Below are positions 47,590 to 60,255 of a stretch of 64,000 bases of DNA, piece after piece; positions within the stretch are counted from its first letter, which is position 1; each line of letters begins with the position of its first letter. This DNA is from Gnetum montanum (taxonomy: Eukaryota; Streptophyta; Gnetopsida; Gnetales; Gnetaceae). The translations under genes were made by a program, and so were the position numbers. The stretch covers positions 72,592 through 136,591 of the forward strand of contig MNCI01009575.1 in assembly GCA_015680685.1 (NCBI GenBank). The letters are read 5' to 3'. The notes under the pieces were generated by a model, which was not told the origin of the DNA, made no database searches, and saw only the letters and a list, made by a program, of their open reading frames with translations.

Positions 47590-48667
47590 AGAATGAGCAA
47601 TAATAAATTCTACAAATGTGCCATGATGATTTAGATGGTGGTCACTTTGATAACAAACGTACTGCTATCAAAACCCTTCAAAGTGAATTTTATTGACCCT
47701 CAATTTTTAAAGATGCACATAAGTATGTGCAAGAGTGTGATAATGTCAATGAATGGGAGTCCTAACAAAAAGACATGAAATGCCCTTAAAACCAATTTTA
47801 ATAACAGAACCATTTGATGTATGGGGTATAGACGTTTTAGGACCATTTCTACCATCTAATGGATGTTAATACATTTTGGTTTATATTGACTATGCTACCA
47901 AATGCATAGAAGTAAAAGCCACCCCAAAAAATGATGTCAAGGTAGTTGTATCATTCCTTATAGAAAATATTTTAACACATTTTGGAAGTCCATGGATGAT
48001 CATTAGTGATCAAGAAACCCATTTTTTCAATAAAATCATGGAAAATTTTCTTAAGTCTTGTGGTATCCAACATAAGATAGCTACTGCCTATCATTCTCAA
48101 ACAAATGGCCAAGTAGAGAATGCTAGTAGAATTATCTTGAATATATTAAGGAAAACTATATGTACTAAAGAGAAGGATTGGTCTAAAAAATTGCAAGATG
48201 TACTTTGGGCTCATTTGATTATCGATAAACCAAGTTTAAGATATTCACCTTATCAATTAGTTTATGGTAAGTTATGCCTACTACCTATTGAACTTAAATA
48301 TCAATCTTTGCGATTAGCCAAACAACTTAATTTTTGATGAAGACATGAACTAGGCTGTTAGAATCAACCAACTTCACAAACTTGACAAAATGCAGCTACA
48401 TGCTATTGACAAGCAAAAAATTGTAAAAAAATAAATGAAAACATTACATGATAAGAGTCTCTTTAAAAAAATTTTTTTTATAAGTGATAAATTTCTTCTC
48501 TATAATATGAGATTACATAAATTTCTAGGAAAGTTAACAGCTAGGTGGGAAGGCCCTTATTTAGTTATTCAACCCCATGATAATGGAAGCATTTTCATAT
48601 CACCTATTGATGATTCCTCAACTACATTACTAGTTAATGGGCAAAGGCTTAAGTTATATTATTAAGA
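47590..48667 (+). pseudogene. Ty3 integrase of element VI with GPY/F module
   Basis: The zinc-binding part (CHDDLDGGHF ... CDNVN) has lost its last Cys. Core: WGIDVLGPF (first Asp), IISDQETHF (second Asp), TNGQVENASR (Glu). Then WAHLIIDKPSLRYSPYQLVY. C-terminal module 48435-48665: FLGKLTARWEGPYLVI and LLVNGQRLKLYY, the GPY/F motif and the VNGQRLK ending common in Athila/Tat integrases. Two long frames (47876-48337, 48435-48665) separated by a shift. Confidence 0.93.
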
Positions 48668-48834
48668 TCACATTGAGGAACCCAAAGAAGATGAATTAAT
48701 AGAGCTAAGGAACACAACTTATCCCACTGCTAATGAATTACATGATAACAAATCCATTAGAAGTCTTAGCTCTCAAATGTATCCCTCAAAAAGCCTCTTA
48801 TGTAATAGAGTAAACTAAATAAAAAAATATATAA
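48668..48834 (+). other. Post-pol sequence of element VI up to the VII insertion
   Basis: Short decayed frame DHIEEPKEDELIELRNTTYP. It resumes right of element VII at 55357. Confidence 0.5.
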
Positions 48835-49401
48835 TGTAAGAGATGTCTTAGGATGGTGGTTCTCCTAGGCTCTCCCCATGGTTTGAGGGCCATGGAACAC
48901 TTTGAGGCACCCTTGGATGACTGAAGTGTTAGAAAATCCACCCAGCTTAGCGATACCAAATTAGTAGCAAGACATCCTCCTATTGTAACTCTCTCTAAGT
49001 TCTCTTCATACTACCCTTACTTAGAGAACTACATGGCCTTGATTCTATGATGGTCGTAGATATGTAAGTAGCCATGATTGGATAGTTCTGGTGCGATGCC
49101 TAGCCAAACCTTGTACTAGATCATGAAGGTTCTGGGGGTGAGGCACCACCACTTGTAGATGCCTTGTTTCCCCTTACACCAATGTTGTCTACAGGGTTAC
49201 TTGTGTACTTGTATGCAAGGTCCTCATTTGGATTTAGTTGTCCTTCATGAGGTGCATTCCCATATGCATATTAAGAAGTTGTGTTGCTTCTTGCACTCTC
49301 TCTTGGGTTGCTTGCTTATTAGAGGCATATTCCCCAGGTCTTCCACCCCAAATCCATTGGATCTTAGTGAATCCCTTGGGGTGCTAGACAATGTTGTTAC
49401 A
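48835..49401 (+). repeat. 5' LTR of element VII
   Basis: TGTAAGAGATGTCTTAGGAT ... AATGTTGTTACA. Confidence 0.88.
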
Positions 49402-49403
49402 GA

Positions 49404-49415
49404 TGGTATCAGAGC
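49404..49415 (+). other. Primer binding site of element VII (tRNA-iMet)
   Basis: TGGTATCAGAGC, the perfect initiator-Met PBS, two bases after the LTR. Confidence 0.95.
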
Positions 49416-52400
49416 ATTTTTGAAATTGTGTTGTGATATGAATGTACTCTTTGGTTTTGTTATACCATCAAGGTTATTCTATTGATGGTTCTTTTGGATT
49501 GATATCTAGGTGATCTAGGATCATATCCTTATGTGCTCTTTGAAGAGTTGCCTTATGTCAATATTTTTACACTCTTCATGACTAGGCTGATGTTACATTG
49601 TGAGTAACTAGTGTATGTTGTTCTCCTTGAGGATGTATACGATTACATTATGGTATTGTTCTCCACTTGTTTACTTGTGGGTGGACTAGTTGTGGTTTTA
49701 TTTGATATGATTGAGGAGAGTTCTATTGGAAACTCATAAATTATTTTTGTTCAAGGAGCTCTCATCTTTGGTCTCTAATGATTCATCTAGGATGACTCAG
49801 ACCTAGTCTCTACTTTGATTTCCATCCAAATGACATGTATCGAGATAGCATTGATTGAATTGTGTAAGATGTGATATCCTTGCACTCCCACTCACCCTAG
49901 ATACAGTGAATATGGGAATTACAAATTGGAATATGTTAGTTCCCAGGTACCTCAAGATGGAGGGCCTTTGGACATGTGCTTTTGGTGAGCATTTTCCTAG
50001 GTGGATTAAGACCATCACTAGTAGACTTTGTACTTTTGTGTTTGTGATTGTATGCTTATCTAGTTGTGTATGTGTGTCTTCTTAGTTGTGTTTTCAAATT
50101 TGGCATGCGAGTCACCTTCGTCATGTCTATTGTTTGTAACACTTGTTCTTCATGCGGTGTGATGACTTGTTGTTGGGATTGTTGATGTTGCATTAAAGGC
50201 TATTTATGCCATCCCAAGGCTAAATGTTTGTGGTCATTATTTTGACAACTTCTTGTGCTTGAGGCATGATTGCCCTTGTTGCTAATCCTTCATGAGTTGT
50301 GCTCCCTTGTTTGAGTTGGTTATGTTGCCCTTGGGTTTTTGGCATCACTCTTTTGATTGATGACATTTCTTTGGGAACTTTGATTTGAAGAATTTCTGGT
50401 GTGGGTTATCCTATTGTTGATTCTTGTTGAGACCATACCTCTTTTGATGAGAGTCTTTCTTGTGGACGCATCCTCCCTAATGTTTCTCATCGTAGTGAGA
50501 ATTGATTTTATGAAGACCTATTGTTGGCTAAACCTTGGTCTTCCACCTTATTTTTGAGTTGAGATAATGATTCTTTAATGCCCACACCTCTTATGACTAT
50601 GTTGAGATTTTGATCATGATTGGAACTAGTGTCAGTGATTGGGAATGTTTGTTGTATGTGAATCTTGGAATTTTGAGAGTGTTCTAGCTCTCTCTAGGTG
50701 TGCCTCATGATGAATTCTTTTGTGTGAGTTTATCTAATTAATCCATCAATATGTTGCATGATTGATCTCTATGTGTGTTGTAGAGGTCTTTCTCTTTATG
50801 ATGTTGCAAGAGTGATATTTCTCTATTATATGATCATGCTTGGTTGTATATGAGGCTGATGTGCTGATCATGTTCTTGCTAACTTCTCTATTTTCGAGTT
50901 ATTGCCTCAGTCTTTATAGATAGCACAGGTACAAAAATGTAGCCAATGGTTACCTTAGTTGATTTTGTGAGCACTATGTCTATGGAAAAATGTGTGCCCT
51001 AGAGGCCTTCATGAATTGGGTATTTAGTCTCAGAATCACAACATTGGGCTGTGGATTTATCAGTACCTTGGCTATGATGAAACAGTAGGTACATCATGAT
51101 TTGTTTGCCTCTTTGTGCTGGCTGAGCACTAATAGAGGAAAATGATCCATCCTAGACCCTACAAATATTGAGTTAGGAGATGGCATAAAATGGTATCCTT
51201 GGCCATGCCAGATACTGATGGCCTAGGAGTGGCCAATGCCTTGAGGTCCCATAGTGGTAGGTGATGAATACTCAATTGGTGTGTTCCATTCAATCATTGT
51301 GCTCATGTCTCGAATCATTTTCATTCGATGGTAGTCGTATAGTGAGTTCAGTACGATGGTTGTTCATGTACGTGTAGAGACAGTTGTGCAGTGGATGCAA
51401 TGCAACAAATGATCATGTACATTCCATGACAAAGATAGGTTTTTCTCAAAACAGCATGGTGCAACCTTGGTGTGATCTTGATGGCCTAAACCTTTTAGCT
51501 TAGGATGGGCTTGAGTAGTTCATCCTATAGCCTTCTAGGCCTAGGTCGCATTCCTAAATACCATGTATTGTGCTCATTAAATGTATTTTTGGGTGTGTAA
51601 GATTGTAATGTAACCTTGTGATGTACTTAGTTGTCATAGTTTATGCACATAAAAGTGCTAAATGTTATTGCCCTATGTCAGTTAGTTGTCTCCTTGTTGT
51701 AGGCCTATGCCACACCCTGTGACAAGGCCAAGCTTGATGTATGGTGTTTTCCTAGTGCTCATTCTTGAAGCGCCTTCTCTATATGCTGTAAGCGACCTTT
51801 GTCCCTTGATGTGTAATTCTATTAAAAACCCCATGGGAAATTCTCTTATTAAGATATGATGTTGTAATGAGTAGGCTAGGGCATGTCCTTGACCAAGGTG
51901 CTCTTGACTTGATGCCTTGTGTTTTTGGTGATATTGGCATGCCATGATGGTGTGTCCTTCGGTGAACATTCTTGAGACAAGACAAGTCTTGGGAACACTT
52001 CCTCCTAGGTTTCTTGATTGGAAAAAATCTTATCCACAGGTGATTGGGGGTGGTATGTAGCCTGAAATACAAACAAATTGGGTTAGTAAGCTTGATCTTG
52101 ATAGCAGGTAGTTCATGGTGGCCATGTGAATTACAATGGAAAACTAAAATTCAAATCAAGGTGATGCTATTATGTCTAGATGTGAAGTAGAGTTGAGTTC
52201 TGGGTATCAGCATCTAGACTCTCTCTTCCATGGTTGAATGTGATTGTGGAGCATTTTTGCAAATGTTGGGATGGTGGTCCATCTTTGAATAAATGATGTT
52301 ATAGTTACAAAAATTGTGACTTTCCTTGGTGGCCTTGCTTGGTGGACTTGGATGTGCTCGAAAACACTTGAGCCTATGCTCTCATGATTGGGGGCTTCTG

Positions 52401-54773
52401 GTGCTTCGTGGATGATGGCGTGCTCTCGTGACTAGTTTCTTTTGGTTTTTCTAAGGGCTATGATGCGCTCTCATGGCTTGGGACTTATTGATGTCCTTGT
52501 GGACTATGGTGTGATTTCATGACTTGGAACTTATTATGCCTAATAAGCTATGGTGTCTTGCCCAATCCCGTTCATGTACTCTATTCCTTGTGGACACTGA
52601 TGTATCACACTATCTCTTCTTAATGTATTGTCCCATTTCTCTAGTGTATTATTAGATCATGTTAGTGTTCTAACCTCTCTGGTGGGATAGTAGGATTGAG
52701 CACCATATTACTTGGTGATTCTCTAATCCTATGAGGGGTCATTCAATGGATGCCCTCTTTATTTTCTGAAATAATAAGGTAGGCTGTATCGAGACAATTA
52801 TTTCTTAGATGGGATCTAGAAGTAGTTGATGTTTGGGACTTATTCTTAGTAATGGTCTGATGTTCATGAACTCTTGGGGCTTGTTTTGAGAGACAAAATG
52901 TTGTTACCTAGTGAAATTCATGGAACCTCCCATGCGAGGCTATGTTATTGATGTAGCTTAAATGTATATATCTCCTTTCTTATAAGTAAGGTGTGATATT
53001 ATGTACTCTCTCTTAGCTTTTGGGGCTCTAGAGGTACTTCCTTGTTGGGGTTCTCTGGAGACCATCCTTATTGTAAACCCTTTGGGGGCGAGTCATGTAT
53101 TATTTTGAGTTGGTAGATGATGTTGGTAAAGCCCATTTTTTTTGTAAAACTATCTTGAAAACCTAGTCCTCCTATGGGAAAAATGTTCTTATTGACTCAT
53201 GTTTGTTGTTTAGGCCAAATGGTAAAAAGGTAATGGTGCAATCTTGTGCACCACATTATTGTAAATGGATTGGGATGTATGAAACAGAAATACCTCTTGG
53301 TAAAATTTTGAGGGATGAACTCTTTTGCTTCACAAGTTTTTCTTAAGGTGGAATTGAGTGTGGGTAAGACCTATAAATTGATGTCTTTCCTCTGTTGCTA
53401 GCAGTTTGATGATATAGTTGTGTTGGCTATGTGGATTACTTGGTTATGTATAATGGGTAAGGTGTAGCTGGGCTATTTTACTTACCTATGGAAGAAACCT
53501 CCCAAAGAGGATCCTTCCTTTGAGTTCAAAAATCTAATGAAAGATGTTGATCAAGAGTTTTGGTCATTCCTGACATGGTAGAAAAATTCAAATTCTATGA
53601 ACCTAGATGTTGGGGAATTCATGAACAGGGTTGCCCTTAAAGGTAACTCTACATGCTCCTTGGACCAAGTTTTAGAAAATGGCACTTGTCCCATATCTTG
53701 AAGTGGGAAGGATAGCTTGTAAGTTGCAAGTGTGGTTGATCCTTTCCCCTAAATAGGACATTATGATGATAATCGATGATGTGGTAGTGGTTAACATGAG
53801 ATGTGTGTATGAAGAATTGTCTTAAGGTTGGTTGCCCAACAAATCCTTCCCTTTGTTCAAGCATTTGAACAGGTGTTCTCGATGTTGGATAATCCCATAG
53901 GAGGTTGATGATAGATTGGGTTGGTATGTTATGATAGCCTCTTAGAGAAGTTTTTCAAACAAATTTTGGATCTTCTCTCTTGCTGTGGAAATGGAATAGT
54001 GATGTATGGTGAAATGAGGAATGTGATGCTGGGGTATCTGTGGACAGCAAGGTCAGGCTCAAAATATTTGCCCTTATACCTTGTTTTGAAGGGAGAGCAT
54101 GCTTGACTTACTTCATACCAGCTTGAATAGACATGATGGGAAAAATTTTCATGGTACATATGCACAGATTTTGTGCTTAGATGTTTACATTGGTGAGAAC
54201 CCATGGGTCTGGATGCAAGAAGCAAAACGTGGAGTTTTGGGAATAGTGAGTTTCTTGCGGAGACATGGCTCTTTTAGAGCATGTTCTCCTCCCTCTTGAT
54301 TTATGTTCCCAAGTTCCTCACCATGGGTAGTGGTCCTGGTGAGCCCTCAAAATCGATGATAAAAAAATCAAGAAAATTGATGGGTGCTAAGATGCCATTC
54401 ACAAAGGAACTTAACTAGACTTGTGAAAGAAGAGTTTTCTTCTTGCATAGGTATGGGCCTACCCAAGAAGATAAGTCTCTAAACCTAAGAAGGAACAGAT
54501 CTAGGGGACACCTTAGAGATGTTGGCCCTTTGGGTTGGACTACTCCCACTTATCATAGAGTTGGGAAAGTCTTTGGGATTTCTTCAAGTACCTTTTGCAT
54601 TTCATGCAAGGCATTGGATGGAATGATGTATCAAGTGTTGGGGTTGGTACCTTTCTTCAAGTCTGGTGTTAGCTGAGTTGATAGATTCCCTAGATTTGAC
54701 AGAGTTCCAAACCCCTACTTGAAGTGAACTCTCAAAGTCATCCTAGGCTTTGCTCTGATGACATCACTTCTTT
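49416..54773 (+). other. Interior of element VII
   Basis: No identifiable protein. 53460-54700 has the longest quasi-open plus-strand pieces (KKPPKEDPSFEFKNLMKDVD; a 77-codon frame at 54443-54676), none like a known family. 52375-52570 holds three to four decayed units of about 45-60 bp around CTATG(A/G)TG(C/T)G(C/A)T(C/T)TCATGACTTGG. Confidence 0.6.
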
Positions 54774-54788
54774 TGTGTGGGGGAGGAT
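54774..54788 (+). other. Polypurine tract of element VII
   Basis: TGTGTGGGGGAGGAT directly before the 3' LTR. Confidence 0.85.
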
Positions 54789-55356
54789 TGTAAGAGATGT
54801 CTCAGGGTGGTAGTTCTCCTGGGCTCTCCCCATGGTTAGAGGGCCATGGAACACTCTAAGGTGTCCTTAGGTGACTCAAGTGTTAGAAAACCCATCCTAG
54901 CTTGGTGGTATCAAGCTAGAAATAGGACATCCTCCTGTTGTAACTCTCTCTAAGTTCTCTTCATACTACCTTCACTTGGAGAACTACATGGCCCTAATTC
55001 TACAATGGTCATAGATATGTAGGTAGCTAGGATTGGATAGTTCTAGTGCAGTGCCCAACTAATCCTTGTACTAGATCGTGAGGGTTCTAGAGGTGAGGTG
55101 CCACCCCTTGTAGATGCGTTGTTTCCCCTTCCACCAATGTTATCTACAGGGTTGCTTGTATGCTTATTTGCATGGTCCTTGTTTGGAATTAGTTTTCCTC
55201 CATGAGATGCATTCCCATATGTATATTAAGAAGCTATTTTGCTACTTGAACTCTCTCTTGGATTGCTTGCTTGTTAGGGACATATTCCTCAGGTCTTCCA
55301 CCCCAAATCCATTGGATCTTAGTGAATCCCTTAGGATGCCAGACAACATCGGGGCA
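54789..55356 (+). repeat. 3' LTR of element VII
   Basis: TGTAAGAGATGTCTCAGGGT ... ACAACATCGGGGCA, aligned with the 5' LTR over its whole length. Confidence 0.88.
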
Positions 55357-57174
55357 ATGTTTTTACATATAAAATTTACAACTTTTACCTTGAAAAATGT
55401 AGAGGGCAATAGGAAATTCTATTGTTAGTTGGGACTATAAAGAATTTGGTAGCATCATATCTGGAAGGCAAGGGAGAAGGAAAACTCCTTCTACCTTGAA
55501 ATAAGTAGGTTTAAACCCAAAATCCAGCTAAGGGTGAGCCTTAGATTAATCAATATCTTACACATAATAAATTTTATTATTTTTAAAAAATATTCTTTAG
55601 GTACAATGTTCATTAGTTAAGGTGGCTAAATAGCCTAGTCTAGGATAATGCTGATTAGTGTTTGGTTCCTATTAAATACTTACATGGATGAGTTATTAAG
55701 GTGGAAAGGTGTGTTATATTGGATCTAGTTTCTCTAGTGGTAAAGGCATTTATCAATATCAAGCAAGATTAGTGCCATGTGAGCAACCCTTACAAAATAA
55801 ATTTGGCTCCCATGAGAACCTCATGATTGAAGCCAATCAAATATTGAATTTTTTGTGAAAACAAAAAGAGAAAAGAAAAAAAAAGAATAATAAAAACAAA
55901 AACAAAAACAAAAAAAAGCAACAAGAAAAGAAAAACAAAAGGAAAATAGATGGCCCCACAAGAACCTTCAATCATGAGCCAAGCCACACTCCTACAAGAA
56001 CCTTATAGTTGGGGCAATGCTACAAGCTCACAATTTTAAGCATCCCACAAGAACCCCCTTCTGTATAAGCAGAGTTTTTAAGGGTCCAACAACAATTATC
56101 AATCTACTCATAATGGCACTACCTTGGAACTTGGGTATAACATTGGAAATGAAGGAGTGACTCATTCATAATCAGTATGTTCATGGAAACCTTCATTTTT
56201 AATCATTCCTCTTACTCTGTTATTTAGTTACTTTGCTTTTATTTCTTTTTACTTCTCAGATTATTGCTAATTTTTTTTTTGCTTTTGTTTTTACCTCATT
56301 TTTCACTTTTTCTATTCCTCTATTTCATTTTTGTTGAGTTATCTTCCTATTTTTCTTTTGCATGGTCATCTCTAATGACTAGTGGTACTTTTGTGCATGG
56401 GTTTTCTTTGTGTTTCCCATCATGTCTTCCATAGGTGTCAATGGTCAAGATCTCCACTATGGTTACCAATGATGGATACTAACACTTGTTCATCCATTGT
56501 CTTTGGTACCTTCTTAGTCATCTAAATATATAAAACCCATGGCAATTTTTTCCTTTGGTATATCCTTTGACCATGTTCCTTTTAATAATTTATATTTGCT
56601 AATTAACATAAGTATGTTCCATACCTTAGCTTAATTAGGGGGGGAGGGGGAGATAACCAATTAACAAAGAATATGATAGGAGGGTATAACCAACTTGGAT
56701 GTTGAGAAAAGAACAAGTTAGGGAATGAGTTAGATGTAAGTAATGCATCTCAGATCCTTAAATCATAGGAAAGGTTTAAACCTTGAGTTTATAAGACATT
56801 CTTACACCTAATGAAGCAAAGCTTATCAGGTGATGTTAAGTCCAATTAATCCTAGGTAGGGCCTTCCTAATTAAGTTATATGTGGATTCATATCCAAGAA
56901 TAAGAGTTTATCATCAAAAGAGGAATAAGAATATATACATACTTAGTAAATAATTAGTAAATAAGCATTTGGTCAATGGATAGGTCTAATTTTTGTTTTG
57001 TTATTTTTGATTTTTTTTCTTGTTAAATGTATACATGTTTTTAACGTGTTATCCTAACAAAATATATCTTAGAATAACAATAGCATAATTTTATGCATCT
57101 ATTAATGTTATTTATTTATTTATTTTATTTTAGCCTGTATGGCCAAGGATTGGCCAAAGGCTAGTTGGGGGCTA
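55357..57174 (+). other. 3' spacer of element VI with PPT
   Basis: Non-coding. 55856-55945 is almost pure A/G with AAAAC units. 57164-57174 (GTTGGGGGCTA) is PPT-like and precedes a TG. No ORF of interest. Confidence 0.5.
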
Positions 57175-57850
57175 TGTTAAACCCCAAAAATTGGTTCAGT
57201 TTTTAGTAAGTATCCTTGTCAAAGGTATGTATTTTAATTGATTTTATATTGTTAATTAGTGTGTTTAACTAATGTTGTATTTTAGTTTAGTGGTGAGTAT
57301 TAGTTTATTTTAATTAATATGATATATTATTATATATTAATGTGATTGTAATTATATTTATATTATATATATAAACATTATCTTTTAGAATTAGGGTAGT
57401 AGTTGTAGGTGTTGTAGAGCATCTTGTCATGACTGTGAGGTCATCGATGTCCATCTTTGCCTTCAACTTCATTGTCCAAATTCTAGATGAGCCTTAAATT
57501 TTCAGGCACGTAGGCTGGCATAAAATCAAAATCGCATCAATAGCCATGACTGGAAAGACCAAGGGAACCCAGCAACAACATTAATGACCACCTCATGCTA
57601 CGTAGCCTCAAGGACAAGCATGACTACTGAACATCTTCTCAACAACATCTAGCTAAACAATCCCACTACTTTCTGCCACTCACCATTGGAATTATAGGCA
57701 TAAATTTTGTTACTACATGTTGCATGTTCAAATGTACAACAAATTCTTGGCAATAGATTTACAAGCTTCAAGCACTACATGAAAGCTGTGTAATAGCTAG
57801 CAATGCATTCTTAGCATGATTGGCCCATCAAATTGCATTGCATGTATAAA
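57175..57850 (+). repeat. Possible start of the element VI 3' LTR
   Basis: TGTTAAACCCCAAAAATTGG follows the PPT-like tract. AT-rich with TATATATAAAC near 57367. No second copy in the window, so end and identity are unproven. Confidence 0.35.
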
Positions 57851-57854
57851 TGGA

Positions 57855-58275
57855 TGAAACATATTCAATTTCACAGATAGGTACTGTGGTGCCTAAAGTG
57901 ACTCTTTGAACTCTACGAAGTGTCCATTATATTGTTCCTGCTTTGGCTAAAATGAGAAGCTACTATGGGGAGCTATGTGGCTGCATAGAGCCACTAGAAA
58001 CATGTCATACACCAACTACATCTGGACTAATGGACAAGGCTTGGGCATCCAAGACTCCTCCAATAACATGTTTAGTTGGTATGAGAAGAACGCCAAAGCT
58101 AGAGTCCTTATTGCCAAGGACATATTGGTTTTCAACTACAAAACTTTAGTTGAGTACAAGGGCCACATTAACAACTTTGTTTGCTCGTTGATGCTAGAAA
58201 CATCTAAAACACAGTACACTCCCAAAGGGCTACTGTTCATGATTAGGTAGAGCAACCTATAGTACGTGACATCAA
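57855..58275 (+). pseudogene. GH9 endoglucanase gene fragment (dead)
   Basis: One plus frame gives FNFTDRYCGA.SDSLNSTKCP, LYCSCFG.NEKLLWGAMWLH, RATRNMSYTNYI, GLGIQDSSNNMFSWYEKNAK, ARVLIAKDILV, YKGHINNFVCSL, TQYTPKGLLFM and SNL.YVTS. These are consecutive blocks of plant glycoside hydrolase family 9 cellulases (CPFYCSYSGY, LLWGAAWLHRAT, FICSLIP, QYTPGGLLF, NMQYVTS). The family cuts beta-1,4-glucan in the cell wall. In-frame stops at 57894, 57948, 58248 and 58260. Only about 140 of some 500-600 residues remain, without the catalytic ends. No intron is visible inside, so it could be one exon or a retrocopy piece. Confidence 0.85.
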
Positions 58276-59879
58276 GAGGCAGTCCATGCACTATGGAGTA
58301 ATGATTGTGATAGAAATAGGAATCAAAGCAATGTTGTTGGCAAGATTTCACTACCAATGAATACCAACCAGCCTTGAGCCTATTGTGGGTGTCTCCAGTA
58401 GCACATTCGCAGCACCAATCATCAACAACACCAACATAGATGGTGAACATGTGGAGTGGAGCATCATGAGCATGAAAGATTTGACTTGCATGTTAAATTA
58501 AGACAGTCAAATGCCCAACTTGGAATTTACCCCAATATTAATGAATTGGCATCAAGTTCTCCAATACCCAACCTATTATTAAAAGGTTTATTTTTATACA
58601 TTTTTGGGTATAAATGATACATTCAAACTTTGTATGATAAGGAGGGGGTGTTTTTGGTTATTTTTACGAAGAAGCATAGAGAGGATTTTATTAAGAGAAC
58701 CACAATAGATTTGAATTTTTATTCTTGCACAAAATTTTGAAGGAAGAGTGTTGATGCTTTGTGGTAATTAATAGCCAACAACATTTTAAGGTTATGAAGT
58801 TGTTGCACTATGGAGACAACAAAGCGGAACCATAAATTAGGTGATATCTCTTTTCTAATCTTCCTTATTTTTGATAAGTTTATTAAAATTCAATTTGGTT
58901 TAATTGGTTGTAATCATCTTGAAACTTAATGTTAGAGGTTAAGATAAAATATTATTGATTTTACTTATGGGTGACAACCATAAAGTGTGGTGTTCTTAAT
59001 TGAATCTAGATCTAATTGTTTGTTTTACATCTTCATGATCTTTTTGACTTTTGAACTATTCTTCAACAGGATATAACTCGTGGATCAATCACAAATGAGG
59101 TGACAATCTTTACAATGAAGGAAAGATAAATTTTAAAGGTATCGAGCACCGAATTTTACTTGGCTCATCAATACGTCAACGCATCTAAGATGCATTGCTA
59201 GTTATTGCATCAACACATCCTTATCCATACATATGCATCAATGGGGATGCATTGATGAGGCTCCATTAATGGGGATGTGTCGACGAAGTTACCTAACATA
59301 TCAAGTCTCATTAGCATGTGACCATATGTGGTTTTTGGATTAATGTAATCCTTGATATATCAACAATTATGAAATGAAGTGGTATAAAACCTCTAATCAA
59401 ATATGGACTTAGCCTACTACACATGAACTAGGAATAGTATGGGAATGATGAAAAAGTAAGGTTTTAATGCTGTAAACAACAAGTATAAATTACTAAAAAA
59501 ATTACTAAGTAAAAATTGCCAAAAAAATAAACTAACTATAGAATAGACTATGAGCAATAGAATTAGAACTAAGTATAAAATCAAAGTAAGAGAGCATCAA
59601 ATGTTAAATATTGAGACTATGATATGGGGGAATGGGTTTTAGATTCTTTTCCAAGTGATAAAATGCTTTATTAATAACTAACAAAGTGTTCATCTCCTAT
59701 GGAGGGCTGAAACTACAAATGTTGATGAAAAACATAATTGTAATAAAACTAATAATAAAAACCCAATTCATGAGTAAAATGTGGATTTGAAAAGTGGAAT
59801 TGAACCTCTAGGGGTTTAGAATATGGATGGGGAAACTATAGGCATGATCAAGAATCAATTTCAGGGCACAACAAGGCTA
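58276..59879. other. Non-coding, mixed repeat scraps
   Basis: 58636-58650 has a purine tract (AAGGAGGGGGTG). 59160-59295 has repeated GCATCAA(C/T)G/GATGCATTGATG words reminiscent of U3 of element III. Nothing further recognised. Confidence 0.4.
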
Positions 59880-60110
59880 TTTTAAGTAAGGTTCATGTAA
59901 TTAACATTGGAGCTAAAAAAATTCCAACTTTAGAATATGCTATAAAAGCTTGAAAATTCTATCTCTATAAGTGACATTGAAGGTGTAGAAGATGGTTGTA
60001 AAGCACACTAGTACTGTGATATTGGCAAGTGCAAGTGCTCTTGATCTTCTAAAATCTAATAAGTGCTCTCAAATCTCAAGAAACTAGCTTGGAATTTGTG
60101 TTTTGAGCTT

Positions 60111-60120
60111 GTATTTATAG
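60111..60120 (-). promoter_or_regulatory. TATA box of the LTR-like region
   Basis: The minus strand reads CTATAAATAC, with the repeat array upstream of it. Confidence 0.45.
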
Positions 60121-60255
60121 GCCCAAAGTTGCCAATTTCAATTTACGGTTACTAAAATAAAACTTGGAGTTAAGTATAGTTCATCTGAAGTTGACCTTGA
60201 TTCTAAAAATAGTAAGTTTGACCTTTTGACTTTGCAAGCTTGACCACATGGACAA

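Larger units (their letters stand above)
48835..55356 (+). mobile_element. Element VII: full-length LTR element without recognisable genes
   Basis: 5' LTR 48835-49401 (567 bp), PBS 49404-49415, PPT about 54774-54788, 3' LTR 54789-55356 (568 bp). The LTRs differ at roughly 13 of the first 100 bases by eye, mostly transitions, so it is old. The 5.4-kb interior has many short ORFs but none with gag or pol motifs in any frame I tried. It fits a large non-autonomous derivative (LARD). Flanking pentamers TATAA and ATGTT do not match, so the ends may be a few bases off or recombined. Confidence 0.85.

Noticed and set aside
51682-52072. Two overlapping minus frames of about 95 codons in element VII
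   Set aside because: Opposite to the element, no motif, composition of ordinary spacer.
53929-54225. 98-codon minus frame in element VII
   Set aside because: No similarity to any family I know; length expected by chance in this stretch.
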